Part shown: positions 34,456 to 42,497 of the stretch, one piece after another
Layout of the letters: every line of letters begins with the position of its first letter
Numbering within the stretch: the stretch's first letter is position 1
DNA from: Colicola sp016286205
Lineage (GTDB): Bacteria > Bacteroidota > Bacteroidia > Bacteroidales > Paludibacteraceae
Length of the DNA: 64,000 bases
Direction of reading: 5' to 3'
Assembly: GCA_016286205.1 (NCBI GenBank)
Contig: JAEESF010000003.1
Coordinates: forward strand, 1-64,000
Program-made: the position numbers and the translations under genes
The notes under the pieces: generated by a model
The model's database searches: none
The model's input: only the letters and a program-made list of their open reading frames with translations
Told to the model about the DNA's origin: nothing

Positions 34456-35960
34456 GCAGTAATAATTCCTTTCTTGCTAATTGTTATTTGTGCTCCTATC
34501 TGGTTTCCCCACTGGTTGCCAATATCGGCACCGAGGCGAAAACCGAAATCCAATCCCCAGGCTTGTTCTACGTGTTTCTGTACCTCGAGCAGCAACGCGG
34601 TGTTATGGCTAAGCGGAGCACGTTGACTGTTGTCGTTGCCATAATTGCGCGCATAACTGGCCTTGATGCGGTATCGGAAACCAAAGATATCGCCTCTCAC
34701 GCCCAGATGGTGCACCCGCACGCGGCTATTGAGCGTATGGATGGTGCCATCAGCATTATACAGCGGCGAGGTGATGAACGGAGTGCCCATCGAGCGGTAG
34801 AAATAGTTCCAACCATTCTTGAACACGCTGTTCTGGTAGTACTGGTCATTGCCGGCATAGCAAAGTCCGTCGCGATCGTGCCACGGGCCCGACTGGTCGG
34901 TAGTGTTCATGATTTCGTATGTCACACCTTGTATGAACGGCCAGCGGTTCTGCTTCATGCTGATTCCCCACAGACCATCCGACAGATTCTGTCCGTTGCC
35001 TATCAGGGCAAAATTGTCCTCGAAGAAATTCTGCCAATACAGGTTCACTTCCCATCCGTTGCCTTTGCCTGTCAACATCAGTTGCTGGCTACCAACGTGG
35101 TTGCCTTGCGCATTCTGCAGGTCGTTTCGCATATTCCCTCCGGGGCGGGCCAGCATCACATTCATGAACGATTGCCAGTCGGAGCCTATATTGCCATAGA
35201 CAGGACTGATACCTCCCCATTGCGCCGCGTGATGGAATTCGTAACTGATATTCACCGGCAATCGTCCGCCTAGACGCACAGCCGCCCATTTATGGTGGAG
35301 ATAGCTGTGGCGCATGTAGATATTGTCGGCCATCCACGCATGAGTCAGTCCACCTTTGATCTCTAGATAGCCGTAGCAGCCGGGGAAGGGCACATAGCGG
35401 TCGATACCAATCGTGACGCGTGGCAGAGGTTGACTATTGCCGGAGAAGATCATACTTCCCATTGTCAAGGCTGTATCCTGCGTCTCGTATATCATCGGTT
35501 TGATACCAACGGTCAAATCAAAGATATAGAGTCGAACATGAGCGTAAAGCAGGTTGAAATAGCCTGTTCCCAAATGTTGCTGTATATCAAAATGGCTACC
35601 GGCGATGCGCGATTGGAGTCGTCCGGTCAGTTGCACCGCAAAATCGTAGTCGAACCAACGTGCGTTGTTCTGCGCCTCCTTGTAGATACCAGCCGACAGA
35701 TTGCCGCTAAAAGGACTACTGCTGATATCTCCGTTGCAGTTGCTCTGCAGCCAAAAAGGCGCATACCGGCCGGACGATGCCAAGCCACTCAGGCCCAACG
35801 AATATCTGAGCTTGTCCTGACCAGTGGCATCCGCCTGAATGCCTGTCGGCCACCAGTCCCAACTCAATTCACGGGCAGTCAGACTGCAGGTGAGGAGGAG
35901 TAATATGGCAAGCAGTTTATTCCTCAATGTAGTACATCTGATTGTGCATAGCGAAATCAT
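34449..35960 (-). CDS. Capsule assembly Wzi-like outer-membrane protein
   Basis: A 503-residue outer-membrane barrel. Signal core LLAILLLLTCSLTA; the mature part begins with a region typical of Wzi-like proteins in Bacteroidota (LGLSGLASSGRYAPFWLQSN) and continues with many amphipathic strands such as VRLGGRLPVNISYEFHHAAQWGG. Wzi-type proteins help attach surface polysaccharide. The start is uncertain: ATG 35960 lies within the kelch gene, while TTG 35927 would give a more compact signal peptide. Confidence 0.75.
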   Translation of the reverse strand: MISLCTIRCTTLRNKLLAILLLLTCSLTARELSWDWWPTGIQADATGQDKLRYSLGLSGLASSGRYAPFWLQSNCNGDISSSPFSGNLSAGIYKEAQNNARWFDYDFAVQLTGRLQSRIAGSHFDIQQHLGTGYFNLLYAHVRLYIFDLTVGIKPMIYETQDTALTMGSMIFSGNSQPLPRVTIGIDRYVPFPGCYGYLEIKGGLTHAWMADNIYMRHSYLHHKWAAVRLGGRLPVNISYEFHHAAQWGGISPVYGNIGSDWQSFMNVMLARPGGNMRNDLQNAQGNHVGSQQLMLTGKGNGWEVNLYWQNFFEDNFALIGNGQNLSDGLWGISMKQNRWPFIQGVTYEIMNTTDQSGPWHDRDGLCYAGNDQYYQNSVFKNGWNYFYRSMGTPFITSPLYNADGTIHTLNSRVRVHHLGVRGDIFGFRYRIKASYARNYGNDNSQRAPLSHNTALLLEVQKHVEQAWGLDFGFRLGADIGNQWGNQIGAQITISKKGIITAW

Positions 35961-36894
35961 CGTCTTCGCCTAAGCCGAAATAAACCTTGCCTCCGATGGC
36001 AAAACAAATATGGTTGAACAGTGGTCGGGGCAACATGCCCACCCATTGCCATTTGTCCGTTTGCGGGTCATAACGCCTGATATCCTGCAGCACCACACCG
36101 TTGGTATTTACACCGCCGTAGTGGATTCCTCCGCACAGATAGACAAACCGGTCTGTCGCAGCAGTAGAGGCCAGCGTGCGTTTGCGCCCGGGCACTTCTG
36201 CGCGTTTCTCCCATCGTCCTTCTGGTAGAAACTCCGCCCACCAGTTCAGACTGTTGCGGAAGAAACCTGTGCCCATGAAATGGCGTCCCTGGCACGAACA
36301 GCCTGTTCCTCCGAACGAACGAGTAGGGTAGCCGTGAAAACTAACACCTACATCGATCGAATCCCAACGATTGTCCGCTATCGAGTAACGGAACATATCG
36401 CGGCGATAATTCCAACTGAAACCGTAACCTACGTACAGCTCGTCTTCACCGGAAAACGCTGTGGCACGGTCGGTATAGTGATTTGGATAATCGGCCAGTT
36501 GAGTCCATTGGTCGGTGCTAGGAGTATATTCCCACCAGTCGCGCAGATAGCAAGAGTCGCGGCCATGTTTGCCATGAAAACCAAGACCAATATATACTTT
36601 GTCTCCATGTACACAAGCAGTCGCGTTGACGCGTTCTGACAGCGGTGTAGCACCCAGGTTCTCCCACGTGTCGGTAGCAGGCGTATAGCGCCAGAGATCA
36701 TTCAGATGGTTTCCGGCCGAATCGCGTCCGGCAAAGACATACGCCTGGTTGCCATACACAAAATAGGCAGCACTGGCACGACCCGCAGGCAAAGCAGCAC
36801 ATTCGTGCACCGCCAGTTGAATATCCGGCTCAGTCTGGCAACTCCACAGGGTTGCCATCGCCAGCAGAAATACTATGATTTTTCCCTTCAACAC
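35917..36894 (-). CDS. Kelch-repeat lipoprotein
   Basis: A 325-residue lipoprotein (MLKGKIIVFLLAMATLWSC, acceptor Cys19) folding as a kelch beta-propeller: about five or six repeats such as AYVFAGRDSAGNHLNDLWRY, VYIGLGFHGK..LRDWWEY and LYVGYGFSWNYRRDMFRY. Kelch domains bind ligands rather than catalyse. Its place between lptB and the Wzi-like gene suggests a surface-glycan scaffold role, which is inference. It overlaps the next gene by 44 nt. Confidence 0.85.
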   Translation of the reverse strand: MLKGKIIVFLLAMATLWSCQTEPDIQLAVHECAALPAGRASAAYFVYGNQAYVFAGRDSAGNHLNDLWRYTPATDTWENLGATPLSERVNATACVHGDKVYIGLGFHGKHGRDSCYLRDWWEYTPSTDQWTQLADYPNHYTDRATAFSGEDELYVGYGFSWNYRRDMFRYSIADNRWDSIDVGVSFHGYPTRSFGGTGCSCQGRHFMGTGFFRNSLNWWAEFLPEGRWEKRAEVPGRKRTLASTAATDRFVYLCGGIHYGGVNTNGVVLQDIRRYDPQTDKWQWVGMLPRPLFNHICFAIGGKVYFGLGEDDDFAMHNQMYYIEE

Positions 36895-36900
36895 GAAAAC

Positions 36901-37644
36901 CTAGTCCACGCGGGTCTTTTTCTTCAACTCAAAGTCGCGGCCCAAGTAGTTCTGGCGCACAATCGGGTTGGCTGCCAGTTCCTCAGGCGTGCCGTGGAAC
37001 AGAATCTTACCTTCGAACAGCAGATAGGCGCGGTCGGTAATCATCAGCGTCTCATCTACGTTGTGGTCGGTAATGAGAATGCCGATATTCTTATCTTTGA
37101 GTCGCCATACCACATCCTGAATCTCTTGCACAGCAATCGGGTCGACGCCAGCAAAAGGTTCGTCCAGCATGACGAATTTAGGTTCAATAGCCAGACAACG
37201 GGCAATCTCGGTACGACGTCTCTCGCCACCGCTAAGGCGGTCACCCAGATTCTTGCGCACGTGTGCCAGATTGAATTCCTTGATCAGTTGTTCAAGTTTC
37301 TTCTCCTGATACTCCTTGCTGAAATCGGTCAATTCCAATACGGCTCGGATATTATCTTCGACAGTCATCTTGCGGAATACGCTGGCCTCCTGAGGCAGAT
37401 AGCCGATACCCATCTTGGCACGTTTGTACATCGGGAAACCGGTGATATCCTGGTCATTGAGGAATATACGGCCTTGATTGGCAGTAACCAGTCCCGTAGT
37501 CATATAGAACGTAGTGGTCTTGCCGGCTCCGTTTGGTCCGAGCAATCCTACGATCTCGCCTTGTTCCAGTTCGATAGAAACATCATCTACTACGGTGCGC
37601 TTACCGTATTTCTTAACTAAATGTTCGGTTCTCAGTTTATCCAT
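36901..37644 (-). CDS. lptB: LPS export ABC transporter ATP-binding protein LptB
   Basis: A 247-residue ATPase powering LPS extraction from the inner membrane by LptBFG. Walker A GPNGAGKTT near 38, signature LSGGERRRTEIARCLA near 139, Walker B FVMLDEPFAGVDP near 161 and the H-loop ITDHNVDETL, all typical LptB. It starts 2 nt after the exonuclease stop. The rest of the Lpt bridge is not in the window, but the LPS genes downstream fit its role. Confidence 0.95.
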   Translation of the reverse strand: MDKLRTEHLVKKYGKRTVVDDVSIELEQGEIVGLLGPNGAGKTTTFYMTTGLVTANQGRIFLNDQDITGFPMYKRAKMGIGYLPQEASVFRKMTVEDNIRAVLELTDFSKEYQEKKLEQLIKEFNLAHVRKNLGDRLSGGERRRTEIARCLAIEPKFVMLDEPFAGVDPIAVQEIQDVVWRLKDKNIGILITDHNVDETLMITDRAYLLFEGKILFHGTPEELAANPIVRQNYLGRDFELKKKTRVD

Positions 37645-37646
37645 AT

Positions 37647-38408
37647 TCAGTCTATTTCAACAGACACCGGACAGTGGTCCGAATGAACAGCATCGGTTAG
37701 TATCTTAGCGTTTTTGAGACGTGCACGCAGCGGTTCGCTGACCCAGTGATAATCGATACGCCAGCCTACGTTGCGCGCGCGAGCTCCTGCTCGCCAGCTC
37801 CACCAGCTATATCTCTCGGCACTCTGATCGAACACGCGGAAACTGTCGACCATGCCACTGGCTTCCCAACGATCCATCCATTCGCGTTCTTCGGGCAAGA
37901 AACCCGATACGCCTATTTGACGCTCCGGATGATTGATGTCGATGGGTTTGTGACAGATGTTGTAGTCACCGCAGACCACCAGATTAGGACGTTCTTTGCG
38001 CAGTTCGTTTATCCATGGTAGGAAATCCTCGAGAAACTCCATCTTGAAGTCCTGACGAACATCGCCCGTTGTGCCACTCGGAATATACGCATTGACAACC
38101 GTGATGTCGCCAAAATCAGCCCGCAGTACGCGTCCTTCGCGGTCATATTTGGGATTGCCCATGCCAACCACCACTTTGTCCGGCTCCTGCTTGCAGAAGA
38201 TGCAAACGCCCGAATAGCCTTTCTTTTCGGCCGAGTGGATGTAGCTGTGATACCCCAGTTCTTGCATCGCCAGCACATCGATTTGTTCGGGCTGAGCTTT
38301 GCTCTCCTGGATGCAGAAAACGTCCGGATCTTCGCTTTGCAGCCAATTCAGCAAGCCCTTGCCGATAGCCGAACGAATGCCATTGAGATTATAACTGATA
38401 ATTTTCAT
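37647..38408 (-). CDS. xth: Exodeoxyribonuclease III (AP endonuclease)
   Basis: A 253-residue Mg-dependent AP endonuclease/3'-exonuclease of base excision repair. Motifs: NLNGIRSA, CIQESKAQPEQ (metal-binding Glu), CGDYNICHKPIDI and the C-terminal SDHCPVSVEI with the catalytic Asp-His pair. Standard length. It lies 12 nt after the M6 protease gene and 2 nt before lptB, so the repair gene is embedded in an envelope operon. Confidence 0.95.
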   Translation of the reverse strand: MKIISYNLNGIRSAIGKGLLNWLQSEDPDVFCIQESKAQPEQIDVLAMQELGYHSYIHSAEKKGYSGVCIFCKQEPDKVVVGMGNPKYDREGRVLRADFGDITVVNAYIPSGTTGDVRQDFKMEFLEDFLPWINELRKERPNLVVCGDYNICHKPIDINHPERQIGVSGFLPEEREWMDRWEASGMVDSFRVFDQSAERYSWWSWRAGARARNVGWRIDYHWVSEPLRARLKNAKILTDAVHSDHCPVSVEID

Positions 38409-38420
38409 GCACTATAAAAA

Positions 38421-40037
38421 TTACTTTACCACAGCACCTTGTGCATTGTAGGTAACGCCATTGCGGATGATGAATACTTGTCCGTCACGCAGAATCTTGG
38501 TTGCGGTCTCGCCGTCCTTCACGCTTTCTATGCCTTCGCGACCTTCCCAACGATAAGAGAAAGTGATGCTTAGGTCTTCGCCCTGCACGATATTGGTTAT
38601 CTCGTGACCTGCCAAACCTTTCCATTCGGTAGCCCCTGCAGGGAATGCATCAGTAGCCTTGCCATAATAACCATTCTCAGGGTTGTTTCGATTGTAACTA
38701 GGTGCAGAACCATCGGCCTCGATGATATCTACGCCCATACTGCGCGAATTGTTGTTCACCGTATTGTTGCTCCATTTGCTTGCGCTATACTGAATCTTAG
38801 TGATCAGCAGTCCGTTGCCCGGCAAATACAGATCCCAGTTCCACTGGTTCTGACGATTCTCCAGCATGTAGAACGTGGCAGGATGGGGATTAACACCTAT
38901 CAAGTTGTGCGTAGCGCTATCACAGATCAGAATAGCATCGTTGGTCTCGCTCAGAACGCCCAACCAAACTTCTGATGCAGGTTCGGTCAGCAGGCGTGGA
39001 GTGAGCCAACCCATATAGAATCGCTCGTAAGCCGAATAGCTGGGAGGCGTAAAACCAGAGTTGTTGTAAGGACCGTAATCCAAAATATCCCAAGCGCCCA
39101 TTGTTTTGTGGGTTGCGTTATCGTTGGTTGCATATAAGTCGGGCAGACCAAGCACATGGCTGAACTCGTGGCAGAATGTGCCGATACCTGCAGAATGTCT
39201 GCTAATATAGTCCATCTCATTCGAGCAAGCGTAGTTGTGTACCATCAGTTTGTCCACTTCGCAACGCACGCCCCAATAGGTTAAATCCCAATTGTGAGGC
39301 CAGATGGTGTTTGCATTGCCGCCATCTGCTTCGCCGTAGCCGGCATAGATAACATAGACGAAATCCAGATCGCCATCTTCGTTGTTGTCGTATTGCTTGA
39401 AATTGATGTTCAGTTGTTGGTCGGCCTTGACACACGCTTCCTTGATCATCTCACCGACATTCTTATCATTTCCTCCGCTATCATTTCCTCCGTAATAGGC
39501 CATTTCGTGGTCTAGCTCGATAGGACCGACAACGTCAAACTGCGGCAGATATTGACTATCGCTCTGACATTCGAAATACTTGCGGGCACTGCCGTACGCA
39601 TCCACGGTAATGCTGTCTCTACCATATTTGTATTTGAAGTGTTGGGTGAAATGTTCGCCGTTAATCATATTCTGTATGTCGCAGTGCTCGGTTTTGAACT
39701 TCTTGTCCGTGAAGTTGACCAAGATAATCAGTCCACGAGGCGCGAGATTCAATTCTCCCCCTACATTCTTCAGTTGCTCTATACGGCGTGCTTTGCGGGC
39801 GATGCCTGCATTCAGTCTGGCTTCTCTCTGCTCGTCGGTCAATGGCATCAGTGTTTTCTCATTCAGCCATTGTCCTTCAGCATCGGTCATATAGTGGAAC
39901 CACTCGTTTCCATGCAAGTAAACTACTTTCTCTGTGCCGTCTTCGGCCGTTTTGACAATCGGGCCACGACGTGCGGGAACAGCCATTGCCGTCACGGCGA
40001 TGGTTGTCATCAAAATCAAACTCAAAATCTTTTTCAT
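38421..40037 (-). CDS. Secreted M6 family metalloprotease with C-terminal tag
   Basis: A 538-residue exported protease. Signal peptide MKKILSLILMTTIAVTAMA, a propeptide to about 100 (GTEKVVYLHGNEWFHYMTDAEG), catalytic domain from LAPRGLIILVNFTDKKF to about 400 with zinc motif FCHEFSHVLGLPD near 287 and a Ca-site-like DNNEDGDLDFVYV, then a beta domain. It ends with the shared tag (GIESVKDGE, then K-I-L-RDGQVFIIRNGV and YNAQGAVVK). It is coupled by ATGA to an upstream gene for a propeptide-like protein. Substrate unknown; extracellular protein digestion is likely. Confidence 0.9.
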   Translation of the reverse strand: MKKILSLILMTTIAVTAMAVPARRGPIVKTAEDGTEKVVYLHGNEWFHYMTDAEGQWLNEKTLMPLTDEQREARLNAGIARKARRIEQLKNVGGELNLAPRGLIILVNFTDKKFKTEHCDIQNMINGEHFTQHFKYKYGRDSITVDAYGSARKYFECQSDSQYLPQFDVVGPIELDHEMAYYGGNDSGGNDKNVGEMIKEACVKADQQLNINFKQYDNNEDGDLDFVYVIYAGYGEADGGNANTIWPHNWDLTYWGVRCEVDKLMVHNYACSNEMDYISRHSAGIGTFCHEFSHVLGLPDLYATNDNATHKTMGAWDILDYGPYNNSGFTPPSYSAYERFYMGWLTPRLLTEPASEVWLGVLSETNDAILICDSATHNLIGVNPHPATFYMLENRQNQWNWDLYLPGNGLLITKIQYSASKWSNNTVNNNSRSMGVDIIEADGSAPSYNRNNPENGYYGKATDAFPAGATEWKGLAGHEITNIVQGEDLSITFSYRWEGREGIESVKDGETATKILRDGQVFIIRNGVTYNAQGAVVK

Positions 40038-40375
40038 CTCATCTCCAATTTAATTCCATGCTTGTTGAGCCAACGGTTCTCACATTTGCTCCGTTGTGCT
40101 TCGTTGTGTGCCTTTTTGCGGCTCGGCACTACTTCACCTTTGCGAATCTTAGCATAAACCAGCCATCCTTTGGCGTTCTCGCGTAGTTGCCAGTGATCGA
40201 CAGTCATCAACCAGTGTTGACGTTCATCACCGCGTAGCAGCGTCTGGATAGTGTCGCCGTTAGGCTGAACGCGCTCGATTACGCCCTGGTAAGCAGGTAC
40301 GCGCGAAGGTTTTTGTGCTATGGCACCTAGTGATATTGCAGCCATCATGGCTACTAAAAATACAATTCGTTTCAT
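40034..40375 (-). CDS. Free-standing M6 propeptide-like secreted protein
   Basis: A 113-residue exported protein with signal peptide MKRIVFLVAMMAAISLGAIA. The mature part (VPAYQGVIERVQPNGDTIQTL, then LRGDERQHWLMTVDHWQLRENAKGW) lines up by eye with the N-terminal pro-regions of both M6 proteases here: the same P-x-G, a short D-G-T strand, GD/GN-E-x-x-H-Y/W and a following D-G/W-Q. A basic helix rich in Arg and Lys follows, as in the proteases just before the catalytic domain. It is translationally coupled to the protease gene. It may be an inhibitor or folding helper acting in trans; homology is inferred, not computed. Confidence 0.65.
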   Translation of the reverse strand: MKRIVFLVAMMAAISLGAIAQKPSRVPAYQGVIERVQPNGDTIQTLLRGDERQHWLMTVDHWQLRENAKGWLVYAKIRKGEVVPSRKKAHNEAQRSKCENRWLNKHGIKLEMR

Positions 40376-40391
40376 ATCGTTTATAGTTTGT

Positions 40392-41183
40392 TTACTTTTC
40401 GTTCTTTACTTTCGGCTCACGAGTCTTTGTGTTAGCGCTTTTCACTTTCTTGAACAGTTCGCTGGCGAAGACGAAATCGTTGAGTGCTTCGTTGTCGCTG
40501 TTCATGATCTCGTGGCGCGAGCCTTGCCACTCTTTCTTTCCGCCTTTCAGGAAGATGATATTGTCGCCAATCTCCATGATGGAGTTCATATCGTGACTAT
40601 TGACAATGGTGCAGATATTGTATTCGCGTGTGATATCTTGTATCAGCGCGTCGATAACCAAACTGGTCTTCGGATCCAAGCCTGAGTTAGGTTCGTCGCA
40701 GAACAGATATTTCGGTTCGAGAACGATAGCGCGGGCAATGGCTACACGTTTCTGCTGACCACCGGATATCTCACTTGGCATCAGGTTCCATACGCGCTCA
40801 GGCATCTCTACGCGGCGCAAACAGAACTCAGCACGTTCGCGCATTTCTTCGCGGCTCTTGTGGCTGAACATTTCCATTGGGAACAGCACATTCTCGATTA
40901 CGCTCATTGAGTCGAAGAGGGCAGAACCCTGGAAAAGCATACCCACTTCGCGGTGTAGCATACGAATATCTTTGCTGCGCATTTCCGCCAGGTCACGGCC
41001 ATCGTAGAGAATACGGCCCGAGTCCAGGGGATGAAGACCAATCAGACTCTTCATCAGCACGGTTTTGCCCGAACCCGATTGACCGATAATCATGTTTACC
41101 TCGCCGTCACGCAGCTCGGTGCTAACATGATTGAGAACTATATTTCCGTCAAAACTCTTGACGACGTCTTGTACTTGAATCAT
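40392..41183 (-). CDS. mlaF: MlaF-like ABC transporter ATP-binding protein
   Basis: A 263-residue ATPase of the Mla/Mkl lipid-transport class. Walker A GQSGSGKT near 36, signature EISGGQQKRVAIARAI near 140, Walker B YLFCDEPNSGLDP near 163. With MlaE it exchanges phospholipids between outer and inner membranes. The ATG overlaps the MlaE stop by 4 nt. The MlaD-type MCE protein is not adjacent. The C terminus is lysine-rich. Confidence 0.9.
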   Translation of the reverse strand: MIQVQDVVKSFDGNIVLNHVSTELRDGEVNMIIGQSGSGKTVLMKSLIGLHPLDSGRILYDGRDLAEMRSKDIRMLHREVGMLFQGSALFDSMSVIENVLFPMEMFSHKSREEMRERAEFCLRRVEMPERVWNLMPSEISGGQQKRVAIARAIVLEPKYLFCDEPNSGLDPKTSLVIDALIQDITREYNICTIVNSHDMNSIMEIGDNIIFLKGGKKEWQGSRHEIMNSDNEALNDFVFASELFKKVKSANTKTREPKVKNEK

Positions 41184-41917
41184 AATAGCAACTTACTTAG
41201 GATGAGGTCGAGGAAAAGAATCATAATATTGCTGTTGACCACGGCATTGGTGCTGGCACGTCCTACGTCAAGCGCGCCACCTCGTGCGTAGTAGCCGTAG
41301 TAACTACTCATACTGGTTATGACGAAAGCAAAAACCAGTGCCTTGATGATAGCGTACCAGATGAAGTAGGGATTGAATGCGTATTGCACGCCCAGCAAAT
41401 AATCATGCACGGTAATGATATCAGTAAATGCGCCAACGCCCCAACCGCCAATCAGTCCGGCCGTAGTGGAAATGACAAACAGGAACGGCATCATGCTCAT
41501 GAAGGCAAGAATTTTAGGCAGAATGAGATAGTTGGCGCTATTCACGCCCATTATCTCCATGGCGTCAATTTGCTCGGTGATGCGCATCGTACCAATTTCG
41601 GAGGCGATATTACTGCCCACTTTGCCGGCAAGAATGAGACAGAGAATGGTACTGGAAAATTCCAGCAACAGAGTGTCGCGCGTCAGCAGACCGGTGATAT
41701 AGGTTGGCAGAAGCGGATTCTCTGTGTTGGTCTTAGCCTGGATCGTCAAGATAGCACCGATGAAGACGGAAATCAGCAAGACGATAGGTAGGGATTGCAA
41801 GCCCTGCTTCTCCAGTTCGCGGCTATACTGGCGCCAGAACATTCGTTGGCGGTCAGGCAAACGCAATACGCGGCCCATCAGAAGCGTATATTCGCCTATA
41901 TGTTGAAACAACTGCAT
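41180..41917 (-). CDS. mlaE: MlaE-like lipid ABC permease
   Basis: A 245-residue inner-membrane permease with about five or six TM helices and the MlaE signatures LPIVLLISVFIGAILTIQA, EIGTMRITEQIDAMEIMGVN and YGYYARGGALDVGRAST. ATG 41917 is chosen because GGAG lies 6 nt upstream and a promoter ends just before it; a TTG farther up falls within the promoter. It begins a long minus-strand run in which no other promoter or terminator was seen down to 31113. Confidence 0.92.
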   Translation of the reverse strand: MQLFQHIGEYTLLMGRVLRLPDRQRMFWRQYSRELEKQGLQSLPIVLLISVFIGAILTIQAKTNTENPLLPTYITGLLTRDTLLLEFSSTILCLILAGKVGSNIASEIGTMRITEQIDAMEIMGVNSANYLILPKILAFMSMMPFLFVISTTAGLIGGWGVGAFTDIITVHDYLLGVQYAFNPYFIWYAIIKALVFAFVITSMSSYYGYYARGGALDVGRASTNAVVNSNIMILFLDLILSKLLL

Positions 41918-41941
41918 AATACTCCATTTTAATTTCGGCGA

Positions 41942-41973
41942 CAAAGTTACTGCTTTTTTCTGAAATACGCAAA
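41942..41973 (-). promoter_or_regulatory. Bacteroidota promoter of mlaE and the envelope run
   Basis: On the minus strand TTTGCGTATTTCAGAAAAAA and TAACTTTG at 41949-41942, about 25 nt before the mlaE ATG. Confidence 0.75.
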
Positions 41974-42109
41974 TTTTTATAAAACTTTATAAAAATATTC
42001 GCCGCATGGAGAAGATAAACAACATTTTTAGCGAATGTAAATAAAAAAGAAGCGGCCATGATGGTCGCTTCTTGCTTGCGAGACAGAGTCTCGTTATCAG
42101 ATGTGGTTA

Positions 42110-42367
42110 TTATTTGTTCTTTTGAACTTCATCAGCTACATCCTCGCCGAGTTCAACAGCGCGTTGAATCAGGCTTTTCTCTTTCTCTTCTTGAGCTGGC
42201 TCAGCTTCAGCTTTCGGCTCTTCTTTTACTTCAGCAGCAGCTGGAGCTTCTTCAACAACCTCTACAGCAGGAGCTTCTTCAACAGCCTCTTCAGCATTCT
42301 CAGCCGGCTTGTTACCGCAGCTAACCATTGCGAAAGCGATAGCTGCAATCCATAACATTTTCTTCAT
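42110..42367 (-). CDS. Small acidic Ala/Glu-rich lipoprotein
   Basis: An 85-residue lipoprotein (MKKMLWIAAIAFAMVSCGNK, acceptor Cys17) whose mature part is mostly low-complexity Glu, Ala, Pro and Val (EEAPAVEVVEEAPAAAEVK), ending in a short amphipathic helix (SLIQRAVELGEDVADEVQKN). No family is recognised. The extended acidic spacer suggests a membrane-anchored linker or periplasmic tether. It stands alone between mlaE's promoter and a tagged secreted protein. Confidence 0.75.
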   Translation of the reverse strand: MKKMLWIAAIAFAMVSCGNKPAENAEEAVEEAPAVEVVEEAPAAAEVKEEPKAEAEPAQEEKEKSLIQRAVELGEDVADEVQKNK

Positions 42368-42460
42368 AATTTTAATGGATTTAAATTTCTGGAGTTTCGT
42401 TTTTACGAACCTTCATACTTAAAAGTTTAACAATAATAAAGCTTTATTACTATTCCCTTT

Positions 42461-42491
42461 CCCCTCCCCATAAGGGGAGAGGATTAGGTTA
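42461..42491 (-). repeat. Dispersed palindromic repeat (copy 5)
   Basis: On the minus strand TAACCTAATCCTCTCCCC, then TTATGGGGAGGGG, starting 6 nt after the stop codon of the gene at 42498. It could also act as a weak terminator hairpin. Confidence 0.65.
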
Positions 42492-42497
42492 GTGTAC

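Noticed and set aside
41853..42059. 68-codon frame starting upstream of mlaE
   Set aside because: It overlaps the mlaE start in another frame and covers the promoter; mlaE has the proper Shine-Dalgarno.
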